Shown: one piece after another, positions 18,856 to 26,920 of the stretch
How positions within the stretch are numbered: the first letter of the stretch is position 1
How the letters are laid out: each line of letters opens with the position of its first letter
Source of the DNA: Streptomyces globosus
GTDB lineage: Bacteria; Actinomycetota; Actinomycetes; Streptomycetales; Streptomycetaceae
Length of the DNA: 64,000 bases
Direction of reading: 5' to 3'
NCBI RefSeq assembly: GCF_003325375.1
Contig: NZ_CP030862.1
Location: forward strand, 4,033,501 to 4,097,500
The notes under the pieces: model-generated
Databases searched by the model: none
Seen by the model: only the letters and a program-made list of their open reading frames with translations
Told to the model about the DNA's origin: nothing
Program-made: the position numbers and the translations under genes

Positions 18856-19055
18856 GGGAAACCCTCCCACATCAACACATCAACAAAGATCAAGGTGTAC
18901 AACGCATTCAACTACCCAGGGACACGGCGGGCAGTCCCTCCCGGGGCCCTGCGGCGGCAGGTTGGCGCATTCGGGGCGTTCGATGACGCTTTGGCGCACC
19001 CTGCGCGGTGCGGGCGGGGCCCGGCCGGGCGCGGGGCGCTGCGTACCCTTGCGGC

Positions 19056-20174
19056 ATGACGATGCACAAGACCGGCCGTGTGAGTGTCGACGCGATGCTC
19101 GAAGACCTCAGGACCCTCGTCGAAGTCGAGTCCCCGTCGCGGGACGTGGAGGCGCTGGCCGCGTCGGCGAAGGCGGTCGCGGGGGTCCTGGAGGGGCGGC
19201 TCGGCGGGCAGGCCGTCCTGGTCGACAGCGAGGCCGGTCCGCACGTCCACTGGTCGGGCGGCGGGGAGCCGCGCGTGCTGGTCCTCGGCCACCACGACAC
19301 GGTGTTCCCGCTGGGCACCCTGGAGCGGCGGCCGTTCGCCGTCGGGGGCGGGCGGGTGACCGGGCCGGGCGTGTTCGACATGCTCGGCGGGCTCGTCCAG
19401 GCGGTGCACGGCATCGCGTGCCTCGGCGACCCGTCGGGCGTGGAGATCCTGGTGACCGCTGACGAGGAGGTCGGCTCGCACACCTCGCGGGCGCTGATCG
19501 AGGAGCGGGCGCAGGCCTGCGGCGCCGTCCTCGTGGTGGAGGGCGCCGCCGACGGCGGGGCGCTGAAGACCGGCCGGAAGGGCTGCGGGTCCTTCCACGT
19601 CTGCATCGCCGGCCGCGCCTCGCACGCCGGGCTCGAACCGGCCGCCGGGGTCAACGCCCTCGTGGAGGCGGCTCACCAGGTGCTGGACATCGCCGCGCTC
19701 GGCCGACCGGAGGTCGGCACCACCGTCACCCCGACCGTCGCGTCCGCCGGAACGCTGGACAACGTCGTCCCGGCGGAGGCGAGCATCGTGGTGGACGTCC
19801 GGGTGGAGACGGCGGACGAGAAGGAGCGCATCGAGTCCGCTTTCGCCGCCCTCGCCCCGCACCTGGCGGAGGCCGAGATCACGGTGAGCGGCGCCGTCGG
19901 CCGGCCGCCGATGCCCGAGGCGGCTTCGGCCGGGCTGTTCGCCCTGGCGAAGGAGCTGCTGCCGTCGCTGGAGGGCAGGGCCGTCGGCGGCAGCAGCGAC
20001 GGCAACTTCACGGCCGCACTCGGCGTGCCCACCCTCGACGGCCTCGGCGCGGTCGGCGGCGGCGCCCACGCCGACCACGAGTACGTGCTGGTCGACACCA
20101 TGGCGGAGCGCGCCGAGCTGGTCGCGGGCCTGGTACGCGCGATCCGGGAGCAGCCGCGGCCTGCGGCCCGGTAG
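19056..20174 (+). CDS. M20 family metallopeptidase (glutamate carboxypeptidase-like)
   Basis: 372 aa. The zinc ligands of the CPG2/ArgE/DapE group are visible: LGHHDTVFP at about residue 80, the bridging Asp in GPGVFDMLGG near 107, the Glu pair in TADEEVGSHTS near 135 and the late His in GGAHADHEYV near 345. A dimerisation domain with GRASHAGLEP is inserted in the middle. It should hydrolyse a small N-acyl amino acid or dipeptide. There is no signal peptide, so it is cytoplasmic. ATG 19056 or the ATG two codons later could be used; there is no strong ribosome site. Confidence 0.88.
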   Translation: MTMHKTGRVSVDAMLEDLRTLVEVESPSRDVEALAASAKAVAGVLEGRLGGQAVLVDSEAGPHVHWSGGGEPRVLVLGHHDTVFPLGTLERRPFAVGGGRVTGPGVFDMLGGLVQAVHGIACLGDPSGVEILVTADEEVGSHTSRALIEERAQACGAVLVVEGAADGGALKTGRKGCGSFHVCIAGRASHAGLEPAAGVNALVEAAHQVLDIAALGRPEVGTTVTPTVASAGTLDNVVPAEASIVVDVRVETADEKERIESAFAALAPHLAEAEITVSGAVGRPPMPEAASAGLFALAKELLPSLEGRAVGGSSDGNFTAALGVPTLDGLGAVGGGAHADHEYVLVDTMAERAELVAGLVRAIREQPRPAAR

Positions 20175-20332
20175 AGCGCTCGAAGGAGCGCACCACGGCG
20201 CGCCCGGTGTCCGTCGTGTGCGCGCGGGGTGCCGCTGCGGCGAAGGGGCGCAGCAGCCCGCGCGGCCGCGGACCGGGCGCAGCCGCAGGTGCGGCGGCGG
20301 CGAGGGCGCGGCCGATCGCGTAGGCTCGGCGG

Positions 20333-20953
20333 ATGGCGAAGTACTTCGACGTCCACCCCGACAACCCGCAGCAGCGCACGATCAGCGGCGTCGCGGACAG
20401 CATCCGCTCCGGGGCGCTGGTGGCGTACCCCACCGACTCCTGCTACGCGCTGGGCTGCCAGCTCGGCAACCGGGACGGCCTGGCCCGGATCCGGTCCATC
20501 CGCCGCCTCGACGACCGGCACCACTTCACGCTGGTGTGCCGGGACTTCGCCCAGCTGGGGCAGCTCGTCAACATCGGCAACGATGTCTTCCGCGCCATCA
20601 AGGCGGCGACGCCCGGCAGTTACACCTTCATCCTCCCGGCGACGCGGGAGGTGCCGCGGCAGCTGCTGCACCCGAAGAAGAAGACCGTCGGCGTGCGCAT
20701 CCCCGACCACACCGTCACCCAGGCGCTCCTCGCCGAGCTGGGCGAACCGCTGCTGTCCAGCACCCTGCTGCTGCCCGACGAGAGCGAACCGCTCACCATC
20801 GGCTGGGAGATCAAGGAGCGGCTGGAGCACTCCGTGGACATCGTCGTGGACTCGGGCGACTGCGGGACGGAGCCGACGACGGTCGTCGACTTCTCCGGCG
20901 GCGCCCCCGAGGTCGTCCGCCGCGGCGCCGGGGACCCGTCCCGGTTCGAGTGA
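20333..20953 (+). CDS. L-threonylcarbamoyladenylate synthase-like protein (YciO/Sua5/YrdC fold)
   Basis: 206 aa. KYFDVHPDNPQQRTI at the start, GALVAYPTDSCYALGC, KKKTVGVRIPDH and LLSSTL are hallmark blocks of the YciO branch of the YrdC/Sua5 family. True YrdC/Sua5 make threonylcarbamoyl-AMP for the t6A tRNA modification. YciO members have the same fold but their role is less certain, and the main synthase is probably elsewhere. It is a single gene with 158 bp upstream and a weak hairpin downstream. Confidence 0.88.
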   Translation: MAKYFDVHPDNPQQRTISGVADSIRSGALVAYPTDSCYALGCQLGNRDGLARIRSIRRLDDRHHFTLVCRDFAQLGQLVNIGNDVFRAIKAATPGSYTFILPATREVPRQLLHPKKKTVGVRIPDHTVTQALLAELGEPLLSSTLLLPDESEPLTIGWEIKERLEHSVDIVVDSGDCGTEPTTVVDFSGGAPEVVRRGAGDPSRFE

Positions 20954-20979
20954 GGCGGTACGGCGGCTTCGGGCCGGAT

Positions 20980-20998
20980 CCGGCGGGCGCACCGCCGG
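20980..20998 (+). terminator. Possible hairpin terminator after the YciO-type gene
   Basis: CCGGCGG (20980-20986) pairs with CCGCCGG (20992-20998) around a 5-base loop, 27 bp after the stop. It is flanked by two copies of GCCGGATCCGG. A short stem, so only a tentative call. Confidence 0.35.
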
Positions 20999-21172
20999 CC
21001 GGATCCGGGGCCGGCAGGGGCGGGGCGGCCGCGGGCGGCCACGCGCGGCGCCGGCCGTCCCGGCGCCCCCGCCCGTCGTGATCGACTCGTCGGCCTGGGT
21101 GCGATGCGGCCCCGGCGGCGGGCGCGCATCATGGGGAGAGACGCTCGGTTCGCTCGGCGAAGGAGGGCGCGG

Positions 21173-21400
21173 ATGAGTTCCCAGCGCTTCGAGCTGGTTT
21201 TTTCCGAGGAAGCGGGCGGCCTGGAGGACGTCGTGGTCGTCACCGCGACCGGCCTGTCGGGCCCCGGCGGGCACCCGGTGTACGAGGACCCGACCGGCAT
21301 CGTCCGCGCCGAGATCAGCGACCGCGGTGAGGTCCGCGTCCTGGCCTCCGGCGGCGGGCAGAGCCCGGCACGCGTGGTCCGGGCCCGGCCGGTGGAGTGA
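21173..21400 (+). CDS. DUF6296-type small protein
   Basis: 75 aa. The start SSQRFELVFSEEAG and the motif GPGGHPVYEDPTGIVRAEISD resemble a small family widespread in Streptomyces (DUF6296) with no known role. It is soluble, with mostly beta-strand character. ATG 21173 has a GGAGGG 6 bases upstream, and the start is set by that. It is alone, with the next gene starting after its own promoter. Confidence 0.75.
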   Translation: MSSQRFELVFSEEAGGLEDVVVVTATGLSGPGGHPVYEDPTGIVRAEISDRGEVRVLASGGGQSPARVVRARPVE

Positions 21401-21509
21401 CCGCCCGCCCCTCCTGGCGCCCTGTCCGGCCTCGGCTGCGGCCCGACTCCCGTGCCACAGGGCCCCGTTCGGCCGACTTCCAGGCCAACCATCCTTGCCC
21501 GTAAGGCAC

Positions 21510-21536
21510 TTGACACGCGGATGTGCGGGGTACGAT
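21510..21536 (+). promoter_or_regulatory. Predicted promoter of the lipoprotein gene
   Basis: A consensus -35 (TTGACA, 21510-21515) is followed after 15 bases by TACGAT (21531-21536), a good -10. The spacing is slightly short. Transcription would begin near 21543, right at the GTG of the lipoprotein gene, suggesting a leaderless message for the lipoprotein and the two receptor kinases behind it. Confidence 0.6.
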
Positions 21537-21543
21537 CTCCGCC

Positions 21544-22380
21544 GTGACGGGGTCGGGGATATTCGGACGTCCGGGCGGGCTGCGTGCCCGCGGCTGCGCG
21601 ACGGCGGCCGCGGCCCTGCTGGCCCTGGCCGGGTGTGCCGCGGACGGGACGCCGGGCGCGAGGGGCGGTCCGGACGGGTCCCCGCGTCCGTCGGCAAATT
21701 CGGGCGGGGCCACCGCCGGCGCGCCCGCCCCGTCCGCCGTCCCCGCGTTCGACCCGGCCAGGCAGCCCGCCGACGCCGCCGCGGCCCGTGCGCTGCTCGA
21801 CCGGGTCCTGGTCGACCAGGAGGCGTTCGGCCCGGACGTGCGGCGCAGCTCCCCCTTCGAGAGCCGGCCCGGCCTCTGGCCCGTCCTCGACGCGGACTGC
21901 GTGTGGCAGACCGCCGGCCTGCCGCCCGGCGTGCTCGCCACCCGGACCCGCTACTTCCACGTCCCGGCCGGCGACGGCCGCGGCCGGGTGCGGATCAGCG
22001 CGACGGTCACCGTCCACCGCGACCCGTCCGGATCCGGCTGGGAGACCGCGCAGGCCATGGAGGAGGTGCTGCGCTGCCCGCAGCAGGTCCTGGGTGCCGG
22101 CGAGCGGCTGCAGAACCTGTGGGGCGCCTCGCTCTACCTGGGAGAGCAGCTGAACGGCTGGACGGAGGACGCGTTCAGCGAGTCCGGCGAGTACGTCGGC
22201 GACAAGGACGGCGGGCCGCACCCGTACATGTGGTCGCAGGGGCAGTTCGGCCCGGTGACGATGGCGGTCGCCGGCCGGGGCGCGGCCGGGGTCACTGCCC
22301 AGGACGTGCGGGCACTGGTCGTGCAGGGGACCAGCCGGATGATGCTCCGGGCACACGGCGCGCTCGCGAAGGAGGGCTGA
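21544..22380 (+). CDS. Predicted lipoprotein, first gene of the receptor-kinase set
   Basis: 278 aa. The signal peptide ends in the lipobox LAGC (about residue 30), followed by a Gly/Ser/Pro-rich linker, so it is anchored outside the membrane. The body (VLVDQEAFGPDVRRSSPFESRPGLWPVLDADCVWQ and later GPVTMAVAGRGAAGVTAQDV) is not a family I can name with confidence. The ATG seven codons upstream lies inside the predicted promoter, so GTG 21544 is chosen. Its TGA shares one base with the ATG of the first kinase, so it is translationally coupled to it and may assist the receptor outside the cell. That is inference. Confidence 0.78.
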   Translation: MTGSGIFGRPGGLRARGCATAAAALLALAGCAADGTPGARGGPDGSPRPSANSGGATAGAPAPSAVPAFDPARQPADAAAARALLDRVLVDQEAFGPDVRRSSPFESRPGLWPVLDADCVWQTAGLPPGVLATRTRYFHVPAGDGRGRVRISATVTVHRDPSGSGWETAQAMEEVLRCPQQVLGAGERLQNLWGASLYLGEQLNGWTEDAFSESGEYVGDKDGGPHPYMWSQGQFGPVTMAVAGRGAAGVTAQDVRALVVQGTSRMMLRAHGALAKEG

Positions 22381-24551
22381 TGGAGCGGCTCCACCCCGCG
22401 GACCCGTCCCGGATCGGCGGGCACCGCCTGCTGGGGCGGCTCGGCGCGGGCGGCATGGGCGTCGTCTACCTCGGCCGCTCGGACGACGGGGGGCTCGCCG
22501 CGGTCAAGGTGATCCGGGCAGAGCTCGCCGGCGAGGACGACTTCCGTGCCCGGTTCCGCCGTGAGGCGGCCATCGCCGCCCGCGTGGACAGCCCCTGGGC
22601 GGTGCGGGTCACCGGCGCCGACCCGGACGCGGCCGAGCCGTGGCTGGCCACCGCGTTCGTCCCCGGACCCTCGCTGGCGGAGGCCGTCTCCGCGCACGGC
22701 CCGCTCCCGCTGCGGGCCGTACGGCTCCTCGGGAAGGCGCTGGCGGGGGCGCTCGGGGTGATGCACGGGCAGGGCCTGGTCCACCGGGACGTGAAGCCGG
22801 CGAACGTGCTGCTCGGCATGGACGGCCCGCGGCTGATCGACTTCGGGATCGCACGCGGCGGCGAGCACACCGCTCTGACCTCCACGGACGTGGTCGTCGG
22901 CACTCCGGGGTTCCTCTCCCCCGAGCAGGCCAGGGGGCTGCCCGCCGAGCCCGCCGGGGACGTGTTCTCCCTGGGCTGCCTGCTCGCGTACGCGGCCACG
23001 GGGCGGCTGCCGTTCGGGACGGGCGCGGCGGAGGCGGTCTTGTACCGCACCGTCCACGACGAGCCGGAGTTCGGGCCGGAGGTCCTCGCGGACCCGGAGC
23101 TGGCCGGGCTGCTGCGCAGGGCCCTCGCCAAGCACCCCGGGGAGCGGCCCACGGCCCGTGAGGTGGACGCGGCGCTGACCGAGGACGCGCCGGGGGCGGG
23201 CACGGGGTGGCTGCCCGACCCGGTCGTGGCGGTGATCGCCGAGCGGGCGGCCGCGCTGCTGGCCCTGCCGGGGATCGAGGAGACCGCCGCCGACGCGGCC
23301 CGGGGCGGCGCGGATGCCGGCACCGGGGCCGGCGGCGGGCGCGGCCCGACGCGGCGGCGGCTGCTGGCCTTCGGCGCGGCGGGCGCCCTGGCCGTGGCCG
23401 GCGGCGGGGCCGCCGCCTGGCTGTCGCTGCGGGGCGGCGGGGACTCCGGCGGGGCGGGCGGGCGGCGGTGGCTGCTCGGGGTGCACGCGGACCTGTCGGG
23501 GCCGCACAAGGCGGCCGGGCTGGCCCAGGAGCGCGGGGTGCGGCTGGCCGTCGCCGACTTCAACTCCCGTGCCCGGCGGCCGTTCACGCTGGGCGTGGTC
23601 ACCGCGGACGACGGCGGTGCCGCCGACCGGAGCGCCGCCGCCGCGGCCGAGCTGGTCGGCAACCGGGACGTCCTCGCGGTGGTCGGTCCGACCGCCAACG
23701 CCTCGGTGATGGCCTGTCTGGAGCCCTACGGGGAGGCCGCGCTGCCCCTGCTGTCCGTGTCGGCGCTGGGCACCTCGTTCGGGGTGGCGGACCGGCGGAG
23801 CTTCTTCCAGAACTCCGCGCTGTCCCTCGGCCAGGGCTCGGCCGTCGGCCTGCAGCTCGTACGGGGGCAGGGGGCGCGGCGCCTGGGCCTGCTGTGCGAC
23901 CGCGACGGCGACGCCGAGGGGTGGCAGGCGGTGCTGCTGCTCAGCCGCACCCTGGGCTCCGCCGACCCGGCGGCGACGGTGTACGCGCGGGTCGTGCCGC
24001 GGGGGGCGCAGGCCCTGCCGGAGGTCGTCGCCGACATGCTGGCGCACGGCGTCGACGGGTTCTTCTACACGGGCACTGCGGCGGGGGCGGCGAAGACGGC
24101 GGGGCTGCTGGCCGAGGCCGGGTTCCGCGGGCCGCGGGCCGCGGACTACGGGATCGCGGGCCCGGAGTTCCTCGCGCAGGCGGGGGCGGCCGCCGAGGGC
24201 TGGCAGTTCCTCACCCCGTACACCGGCCCGGAGGCGCCGCGGGCCGCGCAGCTCGCCAAGGCGCACCGGGACGCGTACGGGGAGGCGCCCGGCATCTGGA
24301 CGGTCGAGGCGTACGACACGGCCGCCCAGGTCGCCGGCCGGCTGGCCGCGGCCGCGGCCGCGCGGGGCGGCGCCCGCCCGACCCGGGCGGAGCTGCTGGC
24401 GGCCCTGCCCGGCGGCACGTACCAGGGCCTTGCGAAGGAGTACGCGTACGACGCGCAGCGGCAGGTGAAGGGGAACATCTACTTCCTGCACCGGGTGGAG
24501 GGCGGCCGGATCCGGTTCGTGGGGCCTGCCGTCCGCGAGCCGGCGGGGTAG
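22380..24551 (+). CDS. Receptor Ser/Thr kinase fused to an ABC-type solute-binding domain (1)
   Basis: 723 aa. Residues about 10-270 are a Hanks-type kinase: LGAGGMGVVYLG (ATP loop), AAVKVIRAE (Lys), HRDVKPANVLL (catalytic loop), DFGIARG and TPGFLSPEQA. A single membrane helix near 330 is preceded by arginines (GPTRRRLLAFG). The rest, about 360 residues, is outside the cell and resembles a branched-chain amino-acid type periplasmic-binding protein (LGVHADLSGPHKAAG, LAVVGPTANASV, AYDTAAQVAGRL). It should phosphorylate cytoplasmic targets in response to a small extracellular ligand. Its ATG overlaps the lipoprotein stop, and a paralogue follows 3 bp later. Confidence 0.92.
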   Translation: MERLHPADPSRIGGHRLLGRLGAGGMGVVYLGRSDDGGLAAVKVIRAELAGEDDFRARFRREAAIAARVDSPWAVRVTGADPDAAEPWLATAFVPGPSLAEAVSAHGPLPLRAVRLLGKALAGALGVMHGQGLVHRDVKPANVLLGMDGPRLIDFGIARGGEHTALTSTDVVVGTPGFLSPEQARGLPAEPAGDVFSLGCLLAYAATGRLPFGTGAAEAVLYRTVHDEPEFGPEVLADPELAGLLRRALAKHPGERPTAREVDAALTEDAPGAGTGWLPDPVVAVIAERAAALLALPGIEETAADAARGGADAGTGAGGGRGPTRRRLLAFGAAGALAVAGGGAAAWLSLRGGGDSGGAGGRRWLLGVHADLSGPHKAAGLAQERGVRLAVADFNSRARRPFTLGVVTADDGGAADRSAAAAAELVGNRDVLAVVGPTANASVMACLEPYGEAALPLLSVSALGTSFGVADRRSFFQNSALSLGQGSAVGLQLVRGQGARRLGLLCDRDGDAEGWQAVLLLSRTLGSADPAATVYARVVPRGAQALPEVVADMLAHGVDGFFYTGTAAGAAKTAGLLAEAGFRGPRAADYGIAGPEFLAQAGAAAEGWQFLTPYTGPEAPRAAQLAKAHRDAYGEAPGIWTVEAYDTAAQVAGRLAAAAAARGGARPTRAELLAALPGGTYQGLAKEYAYDAQRQVKGNIYFLHRVEGGRIRFVGPAVREPAG

Positions 24552-24554
24552 CGG

Positions 24555-26741
24555 GTGCGCCCGCTCCTGCCTGCCGATCCGGCGTCGGTCGGCGGGCACC
24601 GGCTCCTCGGACGGCTCGGTTCCGGCGGGATGGGCACCGTGTACCTGGGCCGGTCCCCGGCGGGTGTCCTGCTCGCGGTGAAGGTGATCCGGGCCGACCA
24701 TGCCTCGGATCCGGCGTTCCGGGCCCGGTTCCGGCGGGAGGCGCAGGCCGCGGCGGGGCTGTCCGGGCGGTGGGTGGTGCCGGTGGTCGCCGCGGATCCG
24801 GAGGCCCGCGAGCCGTGGCTGGCCACGCCGTTCGTCCCCGGGCCGTCGCTGTCCGAGGCGGTGGGCGCGTACGGGCCCCTGCCGGCGGGGAGCGTGCGGA
24901 CTCTGGGGGTGCGGCTGGCCGAGGCCCTCCGGCAGGTGCACGAGGCGGGGCTGGTGCACCGTGACGTGAAGCCGGGGAACATCCTGCTCGCGCCGGACGG
25001 GCCGCGGCTGATCGACTTCGGGATCGCGCGGGCGGTCGGGGCGACGACGCTGACGGCGGCCGACGCTGTCGTCGGGACACCGGGCTACCTGCCGCCGGAG
25101 CAGGCGCGGTCGGATGCGGGGGCGCCGGGGCCGGCGGGCGACGTGTTCTCCCTCGGCTGCGTCCTGGTGTTCGCGGCGACCGGGCGGGGGCCGTTCGGCG
25201 GCGGGCACGCCGCCGCCGTCGTCTTCCGCACGGTGCACGACGAGCCGGTGCTGGACGGGGTCCCGGAGGAGCTGCGGGAGGCCGTCGGGGCGTGCCTGGC
25301 GAAGGACCCGGCCGGACGGCCGCTCCCGCAGCGGCTGCGGGAGCTCCTCGGCGGCGGCGCGGAGCCGGCCGGCGGGGAGGGCGGGGGCGGCGCGGACTGG
25401 CTGCCGCCGCTGCCGCGGCTGATCGCCGAACGCTCCACCCGCGCCCTGGAGCTGCCCGCCCCCGAGCCCACCCGCCTCGACGGGCCGCAGGCGCCTCCCG
25501 GGGCGCCGGGGCCGGGCGGGGGCCCGCTGACCCGGCGGCGCCTCCTGGCGGTCGGCGGGGCGGCGGCCGCGGCGGCGGTTCCGCCGGCGTGGCTGGCCGC
25601 CCGCGGACGAGGACCGGGCGGGGCGGCCGCCGCGCGCGGGGCGGCGGCCGGGCCGGTGTTCACCGTCGCCCTCCAGGCGGACCTGTCGGGGCCGGGGAAG
25701 GCCGAGGGGGAGGCGCACGAGCGGGGCCTGCGGCTGGCCGCGGACCGGCACAACGCGCGCGGCGGCGCCCCGTTCCGGCTGGCCGTCCGCGCCGCGGACG
25801 ACGGCGGCGACCCCGCGCGGGCCGCGCAGGTGATCGGGCAGCTGGTGGCGGACCCGTCGGTGGTCGCGGTCGTCGGCCCCACCGCGCAGGCCGCCGTGCC
25901 CGCCCTGGCCGCCGCCTGCCTGGCCGCGGACCTGCTGCTGCTGCCGGTGTCCGTCCACAGCGGGTCGGCGGCGCAGTCCGACTGGCGGACGGTGTGCGAC
26001 ACGCGCGGGAAGCCGGAGGACATCTCCCTGCCGGTGCTGCACTACCTGTCGCGGGTGCGTCCCGTCTCGCACACCGCGGTGGTCGAGCAGGAGGGCGCGG
26101 CGGAGACGGACTGGGAGCTGACCCGCATGCTGCGGCACACGCCCCCGTCGCAGGGCACGGTGAGCGTCCACCGGATCCCCGGCGCGGCGGGCGGCGCCGA
26201 CCTGGCGGGGGTCGTGGACGGGATGCTGCGGGCCGGGGCGCAGGCCGCGGTGTTCGCGGGGACGTCCGCGGGGGTCGCGGGCCGGTTCGCGCGGGCGCTG
26301 GCCGGCGCCGGGTTCGCGGGCCCGCGGATGGCGACGGGCCGCGTGATGGCCCCCGCCTTCCTGGAGGCGGCCGGCGGGGCGGCGGAGGACTGGCTGTTCG
26401 GCGCGTTCTTCACGGAGCCGTCGGCGGTGCCCGCCGCGGCGGACTTCACCGCCGCGCACCAGGCGGCGTACGGGGCGCCGCCGGCCCGGTGGGCCGCCGA
26501 GGCCCACGACGCGCTCGGCCTGGTCGCGGCCGCCCTGGCCGGGCTGGGCGCGGAGGGCCGCGACCGGCCGGGGCTGTCGCGGCGGATCTTCCGCACGTCC
26601 TACGAGGGGCTGGCCAAGCCGCTGGCGTTCGACGCGACGACGCGGATGCTGGCCGGGCTGCGCGTCGCGCACCTGTACCGGGTCCGGTCGGGCGCCTTCG
26701 CGTACCTGGGCCCGTACGCGGACGTGACGGCGGCGGCGTGA
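24555..26741 (+). CDS. Receptor Ser/Thr kinase fused to an ABC-type solute-binding domain (2)
   Basis: 728 aa, paralogue of the preceding gene with the same order of parts. The kinase has LGSGGMGTVYLG, LAVKVIRAD, HRDVKPGNILL, DFGIARA and TPGYLPPEQA. A Pro/Gly linker with DGPQAPPGAPG and a membrane helix after LTRRRLLAVGG follow. The outer domain has VALQADLSGPGKAEGE, VVAVVGPTAQAAVPALAA and ALGLVAAAL. The ligand-binding part has diverged more than the kinase, which suggests different ligands feeding related outputs. The GTG start lies 3 bp after the stop of kinase 1, so both are surely cotranscribed. Confidence 0.92.
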   Translation: MRPLLPADPASVGGHRLLGRLGSGGMGTVYLGRSPAGVLLAVKVIRADHASDPAFRARFRREAQAAAGLSGRWVVPVVAADPEAREPWLATPFVPGPSLSEAVGAYGPLPAGSVRTLGVRLAEALRQVHEAGLVHRDVKPGNILLAPDGPRLIDFGIARAVGATTLTAADAVVGTPGYLPPEQARSDAGAPGPAGDVFSLGCVLVFAATGRGPFGGGHAAAVVFRTVHDEPVLDGVPEELREAVGACLAKDPAGRPLPQRLRELLGGGAEPAGGEGGGGADWLPPLPRLIAERSTRALELPAPEPTRLDGPQAPPGAPGPGGGPLTRRRLLAVGGAAAAAAVPPAWLAARGRGPGGAAAARGAAAGPVFTVALQADLSGPGKAEGEAHERGLRLAADRHNARGGAPFRLAVRAADDGGDPARAAQVIGQLVADPSVVAVVGPTAQAAVPALAAACLAADLLLLPVSVHSGSAAQSDWRTVCDTRGKPEDISLPVLHYLSRVRPVSHTAVVEQEGAAETDWELTRMLRHTPPSQGTVSVHRIPGAAGGADLAGVVDGMLRAGAQAAVFAGTSAGVAGRFARALAGAGFAGPRMATGRVMAPAFLEAAGGAAEDWLFGAFFTEPSAVPAAADFTAAHQAAYGAPPARWAAEAHDALGLVAAALAGLGAEGRDRPGLSRRIFRTSYEGLAKPLAFDATTRMLAGLRVAHLYRVRSGAFAYLGPYADVTAAA

Positions 26742-26920
26742 CGGTGCCGGTGCCCGTGCCCGCGGCGCGGCGGCCGGACCGGTGCGGGGTGCCTGCTCCG
26801 TACGGGTGCTCTTCGGCTCCCGTTCGGCCGCACCCCCCGAGCGCATGATCATCCTTTCGGCCCGCGGTCGTCTTTGATGCTGCCATCCGGCCATGGGCGA
26901 TCTGGGAGGGCCGCATCCCG

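Noticed and set aside
26785-26836. GGGGTGC...GCACCCC pair after the second kinase
   Set aside because: A 7-bp stem with a loop of about 37 bases is too weak to call a terminator in this GC-rich DNA.
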